A DNA stretch of 64,000 bases from Nitrospirota bacterium (GTDB taxonomy: Bacteria; Nitrospirota; Nitrospiria; Nitrospirales; Nitrospiraceae): positions 1 to 64,000 of the forward strand of contig JAUSMA010000007.1 in assembly GCA_030645475.1 (NCBI GenBank). The letters run 5' to 3'. Shown here piece by piece: positions 53,592-63,720 of this stretch. The position numbers and the translations under genes were made by a program. Positions within the stretch are counted from its first letter, which is position 1. Every line of letters starts with the position of its first letter. The notes under the pieces were generated by a model, which searched no databases, was not told where the DNA came from, and saw nothing but the letters and a program-made list of their open reading frames with translations.

Positions 53592-53620
53592 AAGACATCG
53601 AGACCAATTTCGCCTATACT
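53592..53620 (+). promoter_or_regulatory. Candidate promoter of the DUF4197 gene
   Basis: AAGACA (53592-53597), 17 bp, TATACT (53615-53620) on the plus strand; start near 53627, about 60 nt before the ATG at 53690. Confidence 0.4.
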
Positions 53621-53689
53621 GTCCTGCCCGCTTGATCATAGGGTCATGCACACTCGACTTCCCCCTCAGCTTAACGAAGGAACAGGCCT

Positions 53690-54412
53690 ATGCCCTATCG
53701 TCTTGCACTCATTGGATGGCTCCTCATCACCCTTCCAGCCTGTGCTGAGCTCGACCAATCGTTGAAAGTGCTAGGGCTCCCGTCTGGAGGAGGCCTCCTG
53801 GACGAGAGCAGAATCGCCGCGGGCCTCAAGGAAGCCCTACAGATCGGGACCGGAAACGCGGTAAATGTGACGGGGAAGGTGGATGGCTACTTTCACAACC
53901 AAGCGATCAAGATTCTGATGCCGGACCAGCTGCAGGCCTTCGAGAAAGGACTCCGTACGTTTGGGTTCGGTCCGGAGATCGACGATTTCGTCATGAGTAT
54001 GAACCGGGCTGCAGAACGGGCCGCGCCACAGGCCAAACAGATTTTCCTGGGAACGATTCGAGAGATGTCTTTCGCCGATGCCAACCAGATTCTGAACGGA
54101 AGTCAGACTGCAGCCACCGACTACTTTAAAGGCAAGACGACCGAGAAACTGACTGCCGCATTCCGACCGGAAGTGGAAAAAGCGATGAACGACGTCGGCG
54201 TGACCAAGCAATACAAAGAACTGGTCGGCCACTTCAAGGCCATTCCGTTCGCCAAAAGCGACCTAGTCGACATCGACCGCTATGTGGTGGGAAAGAGCCT
54301 CGACGGCCTCTTCCTCATGCTCGCCGAGGAAGAACGGAAAATCAGGACGAACCCTGCTGCCCGCGTTACCGATCTGCTAAAAGAGGTCTTCGCAAAGGCC
54401 GGTCGCTCGTAA
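53690..54412 (+). CDS. DUF4197-family lipoprotein
   Basis: 240 aa. Lipobox (ITLPACAEL; Cys near 18). The mature helical domain matches DUF4197: [60 protein letters not shown] and [20 protein letters not shown]. The family is widespread in diderm bacteria and of unknown function. GAAGGAACAGGCCT precedes the ATG. Confidence 0.88.
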   Translation: MPYRLALIGWLLITLPACAELDQSLKVLGLPSGGGLLDESRIAAGLKEALQIGTGNAVNVTGKVDGYFHNQAIKILMPDQLQAFEKGLRTFGFGPEIDDFVMSMNRAAERAAPQAKQIFLGTIREMSFADANQILNGSQTAATDYFKGKTTEKLTAAFRPEVEKAMNDVGVTKQYKELVGHFKAIPFAKSDLVDIDRYVVGKSLDGLFLMLAEEERKIRTNPAARVTDLLKEVFAKAGRS

Positions 54413-54463
54413 GTCTCCGTCACAACTCCCGCACCGCCCCAAGATAGCCTCTGCCGTGTCCCT

Positions 54464-55858
54464 CTAAATTTCAGGCCGCATCTCCACTTCAAGCAGCTTG
54501 ATCTTCCGGTGGAGATGGCTCCGCTCGATTTTCAAATCTTCCGCCGTACGGGAAATGTTCCAATGGTGCTCGCGCAGCTTTCGCGCGATATAGTCCTTTT
54601 CAAATGCATTGCGCGCATCCCGAAGCGAGTCATACGCCTGCGCAAAGAGCGGATTCACAGCAGGAATGGCCGCATGGTTCCCAGACCCGCCTGGGCGCGC
54701 CTGCAACGAGCTGGCCGCCTGCGCCGCCTCGATGACCGGTCCCGGCACCATAATCATCAATCGCTCGATCAGGTTTCGTAACTCCCGAATGTTCCCCGGC
54801 CATTCATATTGCTGAAACACCGCCATCGCATCCGGTGCAATTTCTTTGCTCCGCAATCCCTGCTCCTCCGCATGGACTCTCATGAAATGGCGAATAAGCA
54901 GCGGGATATCGTCCCGGCGCTCCCGGAGAGGCGGCACAATGATCGGCACGACGTTGAGCCGGTAGAAGAGGTCTTCGCGAAACGTGCCTTTCTCGATTTC
55001 TTTGAGCAAGTCCTTATTGGACGCGGCTAAGACCCGCACATCCACCTTGAGGAGCTTCGTTCCTCCGACACGAGTGAATTGCTGCTCCTGTAACGCCCGC
55101 AAGACCTTCGCCTGGGTGTTCAAGCTCATGTCGGCGATTTCGTCCAGGAACAGCGTGCCCCCATCCGCCTGCTCGAACTGCCCGCGTTTCATCGAGGTCG
55201 CGCCGGTAAAGGAGCCCTTTTCATGCCCGAACAGTTCACTCTCGATCAAGGTCTCCGGAATGGCCGCACAGTTCACCGCCACAAACGGTCGAGTGGACCT
55301 GGCGCTCTGCGTATGGATCGCTCTGGCGACCAGTTCCTTCCCCGTCCCGTTCTCCCCTCCGATCAACACGCGGCTATTCGTGGGGCCGGCCGTCTCGATC
55401 AATTGTCGCAGTTGTTGCATCGCGAACGACTGTCCCACCAGCTCGAACTTCCGTTGAACCGTCGTCCGGAGCGTCCGATTCTCTTGTTCCAGCCTATATT
55501 GGTCTAACGCATGTTTGACGCGAAGAATGACGTTCTCGAGCGACAGGGGCTTTTCAATATAGTCATAGGCCCCCAGCTTGATCGCCTTGACCGCCGTTTC
55601 AATCGAGCCATGCCCGGACATCATCATGACTTGTGCCGTCGGCGCCAATTCCCGAATCCGGCGCAAGGCTTCCATGCCGTCCATTTCAGGCATCCAGATA
55701 TCGAGAATCATGAGGTCTGGCGGGTCCAGCGTGAAGGCGCGCAACGCCTCCACGCCGTTCTTCGCCACCGCGACCTCATACCCTTCATCCCGCAGAATGC
55801 TGCTCAAGGATGTGAGAATCGCCTCTTCGTCATCTACCACTAAAATCGATGCAGACAT
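54464..55858 (-). CDS. ntrX: NtrX-type sigma-54-dependent response regulator
   Basis: 464 aa: REC (ILVVDDEEAI, LMILDIWMPE, YIEKPLSLE), AAA+ domain with Walker A GENGTGKE, and a loop GSFTGA (usual GAFTGA with Ala changed to Ser). The C-terminal Fis HTH reads WNISRTAEDLKIERSHLHRK. It pairs with the NtrY-like kinase upstream, the arrangement of the NtrYX nitrogen/redox-responsive system. Confidence 0.9.
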   Translation of the reverse strand: MSASILVVDDEEAILTSLSSILRDEGYEVAVAKNGVEALRAFTLDPPDLMILDIWMPEMDGMEALRRIRELAPTAQVMMMSGHGSIETAVKAIKLGAYDYIEKPLSLENVILRVKHALDQYRLEQENRTLRTTVQRKFELVGQSFAMQQLRQLIETAGPTNSRVLIGGENGTGKELVARAIHTQSARSTRPFVAVNCAAIPETLIESELFGHEKGSFTGATSMKRGQFEQADGGTLFLDEIADMSLNTQAKVLRALQEQQFTRVGGTKLLKVDVRVLAASNKDLLKEIEKGTFREDLFYRLNVVPIIVPPLRERRDDIPLLIRHFMRVHAEEQGLRSKEIAPDAMAVFQQYEWPGNIRELRNLIERLMIMVPGPVIEAAQAASSLQARPGGSGNHAAIPAVNPLFAQAYDSLRDARNAFEKDYIARKLREHHWNISRTAEDLKIERSHLHRKIKLLEVEMRPEI

Positions 55859-55948
55859 GAATCCCCCGTAAAACGTGATCGGTGATCGGCAAGGCGACGC
55901 GCATCCTGCCTCTCAGCACTCGATTCTCAACACTCAGCACTTCTTCAA

Positions 55949-58288
55949 TTACACCGGTAACTCGAACGTGAACACGGCCCCTTTCGGCTGGTTCTGGCCG
56001 GCCTGGATCTGTCCGTCGTGATCGGTAATGATGCGCCGCACGATGGCCAATCCCAGCCCTGTCCCCGTCTTCTTCCGCGTAAAGTATGGCACAAAGAGCT
56101 TCTCCTGGTCTTCCGGCGCAATACCCACACCTTCATCCGCCACGCTCACCACGGCCCGCCGACGCTTCGTATCGTACTTGGTCGACAGCCATACCCGCCC
56201 TTTTTGTTGCATCGCCTGAATGGCGTTGTCGAGCAAATTGACCATGACCCGCTTGAGCTGCTCACGGTCGAAATTGAGCGACGGGAGGTCTTCGTCCAGC
56301 GCCACAACCAACTCAACATCCTTATGGGCCCCTCGATAGAGTGTCGTGACTTCATTGATCACATCGTGAAGTGATTGATGCGCCATCTGCGGAGTCGGCA
56401 GCCTGGCAAACTTCGAAAACTCGTCGACCATATGTTTGAGACTCGTGACTTCGTTGACGATCACGTTCGTGGTCTCATCGAAGATCGCATCGAAGTCCGG
56501 CGACTTCTCGTAATATTTCTTCCGTAACCGCTGCGCGGACAATTGGATGGGCGTCAAGGGGTTTTTAATCTCATGGGCCACCCGCCGCGCCACTTCCTGC
56601 CAAGCCGCCACCTTTTGCGCTTTAATCAACTCTGTCAGATCTTCGAACACCAGCACGATACCAAGATCCTTATTCGCCTCATCCTTCATACGCGAACCAT
56701 GAAGCCCAATCGTCAAAAATCGGCCCTCGACCTCCATCGGTCCCTCGAGCGCCAACGTATCGCGCTGATCGGCCAACATCCGATCGTAGACCGTCTGAAA
56801 CAGCTCCAGCCCAAACTCTTTAAAGACTTCATTGGCCGGTCGGTCTCGAAGTCGATCTGCCGCAAGCCCGAGGATCCGTTCACCGGACGGATTGAAGTTC
56901 GTGATCAGCCCATGCTTATCGATGGACAGTAAGCCCGCCGCAATCGTTTCGACCACTGTTTCGATATAGGCACGACGGCGGTCGAGCTCGAGATTGTTTT
57001 GACGCAACGAGATATTGGCCTCTTCGATCTTGGACTTGCTCCCCTGTAGATCTGCCGTCATACGGTTGAACGACTCGATCAAGGTGCCGATTTCATCCGT
57101 CGCCTTGGCATCGATCCGGACAGAGAGATCACCTTGCGCAATCGCCTCCGTCGCCTCAGCCAACCGCTGAATCGGCACCGTAATGCTCCGCGCGACATAG
57201 AACCCAAACCACGTCGCCCCAAACAAAATGAGCACCGTGATCACGGCGACGAACAGATAGGCCCCGGCTTTGATCGGGTTTTTCATGGCCTTGGTCTGTT
57301 TGTATTCGTCGTACTGATGGCCGATCCCTTCCATCTTGGCCAGCAGCGATTCGGGGACGAAGGCCTCCACCACCACCACGCCGCCGATCTCGCCGCTCCG
57401 CCCGGTCGCGGCGATGGGTGCCGCAGCCCGTACCAAGCGCCCGGTTTGGGCCTCCTGCACCGCGTTCACTTCCTGTTTGCCGTTAATCACCTGGAGCACC
57501 AACTGGCCGATCGGCAAATCGAGCACCGATGAGGGCACGTCAGGGTCCAACGCCTTCGTCAGCGTTTCCATTTTGGCAGAGAAGACTTCAATACCGGCCA
57601 CGCCGAATTCCGCTCGCTTACGCGCCATGGCCGCCACCAGCAAATCGCGCTGCTCTGCCAGCAGCATATCCTCACGGTAGATTTCATGGCTGATGGCTCT
57701 GGCGCTGTTCACCGCCAGGGTAATGTGGCCGGCATGCTGCATCCGCGCCACGTCATATGAATCCCGCATGACCTGTTCGATCTGATCGCTGAACCACACA
57801 TCGACCGCTTTATTGACCAATCCGCTCGCGACCAACGCCAGGAGCACGGTTGGAATGAGCGAGAATCCAATGAAGGACGCCACCAATTTGGTTCGAAATC
57901 CTGACCCGAAGAGCCGATGCCTTCGCTCGAAGTACGCCTTGATGAGATTGCGGGAGAGCAGCAGCAGCAGCACCACAAACCCGATCAGATCGAGATTGAG
58001 GAGCAGGAGCACAAACGCGTAGCTCGTTGTAGGCAGAAAGGAATCTGTTTCCTCGCCGCCGGGAACCACGATCTGAGAATAGTACAGGGTCAGCGCCAGG
58101 CAGGGGAGCAGGAAAATCAGGACAATCCAGACCGGCCGTAAATGCCCCTTCCGCCGTTCAGGCTCAGGGCTCGGTCCGAATCGCTGAGAAGACTGAGACC
58201 CAGCAGGAGAGACCGCGCCCCCTGGTACGGAACCAGTCACCGTCTTTGCCAAAGACAGGGGGCCTGTTTCTTTCTTACTCTCACTCAC
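55949..58288 (-). CDS. ntrY: NtrY-type membrane sensor kinase
   Basis: 779 aa. Two adjacent N-terminal helices (about 50-130), a third near 140-165, a periplasmic sensor segment, and a helix at about 345-370 (YLFVAVITVLILFGATWFGF) leading to HAMP (SITVPIQRLAEATEAIAQGD). PAS (VVETIAAGLLSIDKHGLITN), HisKA ARRVAHEIKNPLTPIQLSAQ and an ATPase domain (VNLLDNAIQAM, GTGLGLAIVRRI) follow. This is the NtrY layout. Confidence 0.9.
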   Translation of the reverse strand: MSESKKETGPLSLAKTVTGSVPGGAVSPAGSQSSQRFGPSPEPERRKGHLRPVWIVLIFLLPCLALTLYYSQIVVPGGEETDSFLPTTSYAFVLLLLNLDLIGFVVLLLLLSRNLIKAYFERRHRLFGSGFRTKLVASFIGFSLIPTVLLALVASGLVNKAVDVWFSDQIEQVMRDSYDVARMQHAGHITLAVNSARAISHEIYREDMLLAEQRDLLVAAMARKRAEFGVAGIEVFSAKMETLTKALDPDVPSSVLDLPIGQLVLQVINGKQEVNAVQEAQTGRLVRAAAPIAATGRSGEIGGVVVVEAFVPESLLAKMEGIGHQYDEYKQTKAMKNPIKAGAYLFVAVITVLILFGATWFGFYVARSITVPIQRLAEATEAIAQGDLSVRIDAKATDEIGTLIESFNRMTADLQGSKSKIEEANISLRQNNLELDRRRAYIETVVETIAAGLLSIDKHGLITNFNPSGERILGLAADRLRDRPANEVFKEFGLELFQTVYDRMLADQRDTLALEGPMEVEGRFLTIGLHGSRMKDEANKDLGIVLVFEDLTELIKAQKVAAWQEVARRVAHEIKNPLTPIQLSAQRLRKKYYEKSPDFDAIFDETTNVIVNEVTSLKHMVDEFSKFARLPTPQMAHQSLHDVINEVTTLYRGAHKDVELVVALDEDLPSLNFDREQLKRVMVNLLDNAIQAMQQKGRVWLSTKYDTKRRRAVVSVADEGVGIAPEDQEKLFVPYFTRKKTGTGLGLAIVRRIITDHDGQIQAGQNQPKGAVFTFELPV

Positions 58289-58398
58289 ATCCGGTATTCC
58301 CTCTTGTCAGCAGCTCGACGCAGGAACGGGTTGACAGGTACGATCCTTGAATCAGGGTAACTGACAGACACGTCTGGAGTCGACCGGCGGGAGCGGGG

Positions 58399-58794
58399 CT
58401 ACTGTTTGGCAGTGAGACTCACGTACTTCATCCGAAGAGCGTAGAGCATATCCCGCAGCACCGCTTGTTCTTCCGTCGTGAGGTTGCCCGTGGTCTTCTG
58501 CTCCAAGACCGAGAGCAAATCGATAATGTCTTTGGCTTGCGGTAGATTCGGCGGCATCGGCGGTTGCTGAGGATCCAGCTGTTCCCCCATCAGCATCATC
58601 GAGGAACTGCCCAACGAAATGACGAACGATGAAAAGGAGACGGGAATGCCAGACCCCTGGGGCGAATCGGAGGATGGCGCATGCTGGTGAGGCTGCGCCT
58701 CAGACGCGGCTGGCGACGTGGAAGCAGGACGGTCGGGGGCGCTCCCTCCCCGCCGATCACGGACGACAAATCCTTCGTCAGATTCTGTAGCCAC
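58399..58794 (-). CDS. DUF1844-family protein
   Basis: 131 aa. A disordered Pro/Ser-rich N-terminus (about 1-50) precedes the DUF1844 core: VSFSSFVISLGSSSMMLMGE, PNLPQAKDIIDLLSVLEQKT and LTTEEQAVLRDMLYALRMKY. Function unknown. It lies upstream of ntrY on the same strand, separated by about 110 bp. Confidence 0.85.
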   Translation of the reverse strand: MATESDEGFVVRDRRGGSAPDRPASTSPAASEAQPHQHAPSSDSPQGSGIPVSFSSFVISLGSSSMMLMGEQLDPQQPPMPPNLPQAKDIIDLLSVLEQKTTGNLTTEEQAVLRDMLYALRMKYVSLTAKQ

Positions 58795-59125
58795 AGGCTT
58801 CTCCCCCGCTCTAGATGCAGCGACGGTACCCTACCATAGGCCCTCCATCGGCGCAAGACGCGCAGCCGATTAACGCCTGGTAACGACTCAGGTAGATAGG
58901 CTGAAGGCTTTTAGGGGAGGACTTCTTGCGCAACGAGGATTCATCTTCTGATTGAAGCTACGGTCGTAGGAACCGAGAAGGCGTTGAATGGCGTGAGCAT
59001 TCCTTGTGAGATCATTGATTGATAGTCTTTACACTTCAGCCTTCAGCCTGAACACCTGATAGTAGTGAGCCTCACCAGAACCAGGTATAATGAGCGCCCA
59101 CCTCCACGTGACAAGAAGGACGGCA
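58795..59125. other. Intergenic region between divergent genes
   Basis: About 330 bp. It contains a TATAAT at 59086-59091 that may serve mazG, but with no convincing -35 at 16-18 bp. No gene or repeat copy was seen. Confidence 0.4.
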
Positions 59126-60007
59126 ATGTCTGAACGATTTCACAAACTGGTCGACCTCATGGCTGCGTTGCGCGCGCCGAACGGATGTCCCTGGGACCGC
59201 AAGCAAACACATGAATCGCTCAAGCCCTATCTGCTTGAAGAAACCTACGAAGTCTTAGAAATTCTGGACCGGCAGGACCGGACGAAGCTGCCGGAAGAGC
59301 TTGGCGACGTCTTGCTCCAAGTGCTCTTTCACAGTCAGATCGCCGCAGAAGCCGGCAGCTTTACCATCGAAGATGTGCTGGAGCAATTGGCCGACAAGCT
59401 GACGCGGCGGCACCCTCACGTCTTTGGAAACGGGGCGGCAGACACGACCCCGAAGAATGCGGATCAGGTGGTCGCGAAATGGGAAGACATCAAACGCACG
59501 GAACGGCAAGCGTCCGGCAGACCGGACTCGGTGCTCGACGGCGTGCCGCAGATGCTGCCGGCCCTCCTGAGAGCCTACCAGGTTCAAGCACGCGCCGCGC
59601 GCGTCGGCTTCGACTGGACCCACGATGCCAAGGGCTTCGATCAGGTCCTCGGCAAAATCGAAGAAGAGATCCAGGAACTCCGCGTCGCCATCCGCCCCCT
59701 GGCATCGAATCAGACAGAACCCGACGCTAAAGCGACGACCGCACGACAAGAGGAGATCGTCGCGGAGTTCGGCGACGTGCTGTTTTCGCTCGTGAACCTC
59801 GCCCGCTTTATCAAAGTGAACCCTGAGGATGCCCTGCGCCAAGCCGTCAACCGATTCGTCGAACGATTCCAATTCATCGAAGCCCACGCGACCGCGTCGA
59901 GCCGAACGGTTGGAGACCTTTCGTTCGAAGAGATGGATCGACTGTGGAACGAAGCCAAACGACAGAAGTCTGCGACCCATACTGAGGAACGCCGCCATGA
60001 GCGATGA
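59126..60007 (+). CDS. mazG: MazG nucleoside triphosphate pyrophosphohydrolase
   Basis: 293 aa with two MazG modules: the first has CPWDRKQTHESLKPYLLEET and YEVLEILDRQ, EELGDVLLQVLFHSQIA (the EExxD metal site), and the second EIVAEFGDVLFSLVNLARFI. It hydrolyses NTPs, including ppGpp-related control in E. coli. The ATG at 59126 follows AAGAAGGA. The next gene overlaps its end by eleven bases. Confidence 0.94.
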   Translation: MSERFHKLVDLMAALRAPNGCPWDRKQTHESLKPYLLEETYEVLEILDRQDRTKLPEELGDVLLQVLFHSQIAAEAGSFTIEDVLEQLADKLTRRHPHVFGNGAADTTPKNADQVVAKWEDIKRTERQASGRPDSVLDGVPQMLPALLRAYQVQARAARVGFDWTHDAKGFDQVLGKIEEEIQELRVAIRPLASNQTEPDAKATTARQEEIVAEFGDVLFSLVNLARFIKVNPEDALRQAVNRFVERFQFIEAHATASSRTVGDLSFEEMDRLWNEAKRQKSATHTEERRHER

Positions 60008-60614
60008 GCAGCATCCCTACGAAGAAGGCAAACGTGCCGGGATCCACCCTCTGATCGTCATCTTCAGCATTTTGTTCGGCATTTGGCTCTTTGTCGCCCT
60101 GATCGTGCCGAGCTCAAAAAACAAGCAAGCCGCCGGGACAGAAGGACCGGCCGGACCGATCATCGAAGATCCCGAAGCGGCGCCGGTGCTGTTCAAAGTC
60201 CACACCACCGTCCCGGATATGAATGCCATCAGCCTCACCGTCCCTCCGGAAGCGACCGAGAGCCAAGTGGCCGGACTCTTAAAACGGTTTAAACAGGACC
60301 GGCTCGCCGGCACCCTGACCGAACTCCTCCCCGCGACAACAGCCGGCCACACCCTCGGGGACCATGCCGTCGCCGACATCTACATTGTCTCCGATGCCCA
60401 ATATGCAAAGGCCGACGTGATCCGTACCCTGACCAGAGGCGCACATGCCCCTGGCGACCTCTACCCCCAAGCTGTTCCGTTTGAAGTGGCGATGGAACAA
60501 ATCCGCGGGCACTATCGAATCGATCTCAACAACACCAGTAATCCCGACAGCGCTTCCCTCGGCTTTGCCGATGAGTCAGGCGTGCACTCGAAGCAGTATC
60601 GAAAAGTCTTCTAA
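59997..60614 (+). CDS. Single-helix membrane protein of unknown function
   Basis: 205 aa. One membrane segment (IHPLIVIFSILFGIWLFVALIVP, about 15-37), then a periplasmic domain with strands (VLFKVHTTVPDMNAISLTVP, GDHAVADIYIVSDAQY) and a C-terminal helix. Start ATG 59997 is inside the end of mazG; the open frame upstream to 59829 is mazG in another frame and was rejected. No family recognised. Confidence 0.7.
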   Translation: MSDEQHPYEEGKRAGIHPLIVIFSILFGIWLFVALIVPSSKNKQAAGTEGPAGPIIEDPEAAPVLFKVHTTVPDMNAISLTVPPEATESQVAGLLKRFKQDRLAGTLTELLPATTAGHTLGDHAVADIYIVSDAQYAKADVIRTLTRGAHAPGDLYPQAVPFEVAMEQIRGHYRIDLNNTSNPDSASLGFADESGVHSKQYRKVF

Positions 60615-60659
60615 CAGGCTGAGGAAAGGGATCTGTAGGTCCAATAGAAGGATATTCCC

Positions 60660-60786
60660 GCAGGCTGCTCAAAAAGGCCGTCCAGCAAGGCCGCAGGCGA
60701 GTCGAAACCGGAGGCGTACCCTCAGGGGTACGTTGAGGATTTCGATGAACCGAGAACGATGCTGGTGGACTTTTTCAGCAGCCTGC
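60660..60786 (+). repeat. Dispersed palindromic repeat, copy E
   Basis: About 127 bp bounded by GCAGGCTGCTCAAAAAGG and CTTTTTCAGCAGCCTGC. Core GCGTACCCTCAGGGGTACG. The outer arms differ from other copies (GGCTGC/GCAGCC) but stay complementary. It lies between convergent genes ending at 60614 and 60796. Confidence 0.85.
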
Positions 60787-60795
60787 TAGGCCTGA

Positions 60796-61203
60796 CTACA
60801 GTCCGACTAGCTTTGTAATCTCTGCCCGCAATGCTTCTTGTTGTGCAACCGCCCAGGCATCAAGACGCGGGAACAAATAGGCCATCGGCCCGGTGAAGGG
60901 AGCCACGACGGTATCGCGGCGTTCGGACAACATACCGTCGGCCTCGGCAATGCGGATTTTCTCGTCCGAGATCTGGCGGGACAAGAACTTCGAAATCATC
61001 AACTGCTGACCAGGCGTCCCGACGACGTCCCCTAACACCTTCCCCCGAACGAAATCCAACTCCTCAGGAATGGCGACCTTTACGCGAATGGCCTGGGCCG
61101 TCGGCCAAGAGGCCCGCTGGATCGAATAGTCGAAGGAGAACACCTGCTCCCGAGGCTCTCGGAAGGGTCCTGTCACATTCGCAATTTGCATCCGGGCATC
61201 CAT
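60796..61203 (-). CDS. Protein of unknown function behind the heme genes
   Basis: 135 aa, starting MDARMQIANVTGPFREPREQ (GAGG seven bases ahead), with strands VFSFDYSIQRASWPTAQAIR and VKVAIPEELDFVRGKVLGDV. No Cys, no signal, no motif recognised. It is the last gene of the minus-strand heme cluster, 16 bp after the PPO gene. Confidence 0.6.
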   Translation of the reverse strand: MDARMQIANVTGPFREPREQVFSFDYSIQRASWPTAQAIRVKVAIPEELDFVRGKVLGDVVGTPGQQLMISKFLSRQISDEKIRIAEADGMLSERRDTVVAPFTGPMAYLFPRLDAWAVAQQEALRAEITKLVGL

Positions 61204-61219
61204 CGTGTGTCCTCGTTTC

Positions 61220-62671
61220 TTATGACGGTCGTTCTCCGGACAGATAACGCACGACCCGATCGGCCGCAATCGCCCCGTCACGGATACAGTCCGGAATCCC
61301 GACGCCTCGATAGCCGGCGCCGGTAAGCACCAGGCCCCCGTAGCGACTGAGGGCCCCCTCGATCTGATTGAGCCGATCGAGATGTCCCAACGTATACTGC
61401 GGCATGGCCTTCATCCAGCGATTCACTTCCACATACCCTGGGTTCGCCGTCACACCGCACATACTGGCCAACTCTTCCCTGACCCGCGCCACCAACGCCT
61501 GGTCGTCCAGTTGTAAAATAGCCTCTCGTCCGACACCGCCGACGTAACAGCGGACCAGCAGCTGATCTATCGGAGCTCGATGGGGCCACTTGAGCGAGGT
61601 CCAGGTCGCCGCAATGAGGTCGCGCCCTTCCGCCCGCGGCACGACAAAGCCGAACCCTTCGGCCGAGCCGGAGACCGCTGCACGCGGATAAGCCATCGCA
61701 ATCGTTGCCGTGGAGGCATAGGGAATCATCTCCAATAAGCCGCCGGCAATAGGCGTCAGCGGACGCACGAGATCAGCGGACACATAAGCCGGAGTGGCCA
61801 GGACAAGACTATCCACGGACAGGGCCGAGCCGTCGTTGAGAATGACATCGTACATCCAACGGCCGAGCTGATGGGACCGCACGCGAAGGGCCTCGACGCC
61901 GCAGCCGCCCCTCAGCATCACGCCCTGCTCCGTCAGTCGAGCCACCAAGGCCGTAACCAAATCGGACAACCCATTTTTGAGACTCACGAACATCGTGCGC
62001 TTCGGACCGGCAGGCCTGGCCGAGGAGCCGACCTTCCTGGCCGTCATCATGCCCCGAATGACACTCCCATACTGCTGTTCCAATTCGACGAAACGCGGGA
62101 ACGTCGCCTGCACACTCATCTGCTCCGCATCGCCGGCATAGATACCGGCCATCAAGGGTTCGAGCATCCGCTCGAAGGCCTGTCGGCCCATGCGCCGCCG
62201 GAAGAAGCCTGCCAGCGATTCATCATCCGATGAGCGCTTCACCGGCATGGCCAGATCCAGTCCCATCCTCGCGAGCCCGGACCAACTCAGCAGACCGCTT
62301 CGGAGAAAGGGCCCCAATTGATTGGGTGAGATCACGACCAATCCCTCAGGAAGTTCGCGCAGGCGACCCTGCGAAAACACACAGGCCCTCTTGCTGGTCT
62401 CGTTAGTATTGATGAGTTGATCGGCCAGCCCTAATTTGGCGCAGAGTTCGATGGCTGCCGTTTTCTGAGACAGGAAGGAATCAGGACCTGCTTCCGTGAC
62501 GAGATCGCCAATCCGATGAGTAACGATCTTGCCTCCCCAATCCGAAGCGGCATCCACCACCGTACAGCGAATCGGAATACCGGCAGCCTCCGCTTTTTCG
62601 TGAAGGGCATAGGCCGTCGAAAGACCTGAGATCCCTCCACCGATGACTGCCACTGTACGAGGAGTCGTCAC
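61220..62671 (-). CDS. hemY: Protoporphyrinogen/coproporphyrinogen III oxidase (HemY/HemG type)
   Basis: 483 aa flavoprotein of heme synthesis. FAD-binding VAVIGGGISGLSTAYALHEK at the N-terminus; family motifs VDAASDWGGKIVTHRIGDLV, EAGPDSFLSQKTAAIEL and C-terminal GLVLTGAGYRGVGIPDCIRD. Substrate preference (protoporphyrinogen IX or coproporphyrinogen III) cannot be told from motifs alone. Overlaps hemH by four bases. Confidence 0.93.
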   Translation of the reverse strand: MTTPRTVAVIGGGISGLSTAYALHEKAEAAGIPIRCTVVDAASDWGGKIVTHRIGDLVTEAGPDSFLSQKTAAIELCAKLGLADQLINTNETSKRACVFSQGRLRELPEGLVVISPNQLGPFLRSGLLSWSGLARMGLDLAMPVKRSSDDESLAGFFRRRMGRQAFERMLEPLMAGIYAGDAEQMSVQATFPRFVELEQQYGSVIRGMMTARKVGSSARPAGPKRTMFVSLKNGLSDLVTALVARLTEQGVMLRGGCGVEALRVRSHQLGRWMYDVILNDGSALSVDSLVLATPAYVSADLVRPLTPIAGGLLEMIPYASTATIAMAYPRAAVSGSAEGFGFVVPRAEGRDLIAATWTSLKWPHRAPIDQLLVRCYVGGVGREAILQLDDQALVARVREELASMCGVTANPGYVEVNRWMKAMPQYTLGHLDRLNQIEGALSRYGGLVLTGAGYRGVGIPDCIRDGAIAADRVVRYLSGERPS

Positions 62672-63618
62672 GAGATACTGCAGTGGGATGATTCGTGTGC
62701 CTTGAGCACCGAGGCGAGCGTATCGATGAGGGCGGGCGAATCGTTCAGCATGGCGATGCGCTCAAGCTGGAGACCACGACCAGCCGCATACTGCTTCAGT
62801 TCAATATCGATATCGTAGAGCGTTTCCACATGGTCGCAGAGAAAGCCGATCGGCGCGACCAATACCTGTCGATGCCCCTCACGCGCCAGCTCATCCACAG
62901 CCGACTCCACAGTCGGCCCCAACCATGGTTCGCTCGACCGTCCCTGGCTCTGATAGGCAAACCGCGTCGGCTGGGCTCCCAGCAACGCCTTGACGGAATC
63001 GACCGTGCCCTTGACCTCGTCGGGATAGGGATCCTTCATCGCGACGATACGTTCCGGAAGGCTATGGGCCGTAAAGAGCACCGGCACTGTCGCTCGCACA
63101 TCTGCAGGAAACTTCAGCAACGCCTGCCGGATGTTCTCAACGATCCCTGCAATCAGTCCGGGATGTCGATGCCAACTACCGACATAACTCACCGGGGCAT
63201 CACCCTGCAGAGCAGCCTGTGCCTCTTCGACTTTCTTTCGATAGGCTCCGGTACTCAGCGAGGACTGTTGCGGCGCCAGACAAAGCCCGATGATCTGTTG
63301 CGGCCCATCAACCAACAGGTCGGCATAGGTCTCCTTGATAAAGGGATGCCAATGCCGCAACCCGACGTAGACACGATATCGCTCGCCACCGGCCTCGTTC
63401 AATCGCTGTTCGAGCTTCTTGGCCACGTCCTTGGAGATGCCAACAGCCGGGGACTTCCCGCCCGTGGCTCGATACCGCTCTCGAATCTCTTCGATCAGTT
63501 CTGGTGGCGTGGAGCGACCGCCCCGTACATCCAGCAGGAATGGCTCTACGTTCTCCAAACTATCCGGCCCACCCATCGCCATCAGAAGCACGGCAATGGG
63601 CTTCTTCGATTCCGACAT
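62668..63618 (-). CDS. hemH: Ferrochelatase
   Basis: 316 aa, inserts iron into the porphyrin. Motifs LLMAMGGPDSLENVEPFLLD, VPVLFTAHSLPERIVAMKDP (active-site His) and VLVAPIGFLCDHVETLYDID (Glu) are present. No iron-sulfur Cys cluster is visible at the C-terminus. Located between hemE and hemY on the minus strand. Confidence 0.95.
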   Translation of the reverse strand: MSESKKPIAVLLMAMGGPDSLENVEPFLLDVRGGRSTPPELIEEIRERYRATGGKSPAVGISKDVAKKLEQRLNEAGGERYRVYVGLRHWHPFIKETYADLLVDGPQQIIGLCLAPQQSSLSTGAYRKKVEEAQAALQGDAPVSYVGSWHRHPGLIAGIVENIRQALLKFPADVRATVPVLFTAHSLPERIVAMKDPYPDEVKGTVDSVKALLGAQPTRFAYQSQGRSSEPWLGPTVESAVDELAREGHRQVLVAPIGFLCDHVETLYDIDIELKQYAAGRGLQLERIAMLNDSPALIDTLASVLKAHESSHCSIS

Positions 63619-63720
63619 ATGTTTACCCAGAGAAAATGGCTTATAGCGTATGGCCAGACGAACGATGAAACCTACTGCATCTAACTCTCACCATCAGCCA
63701 TACGCCATATGCTCTTGGCA

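Noticed and set aside
59255..59998. 247-codon minus-strand frame
   Set aside because: Antisense to mazG, whose motifs are clear.
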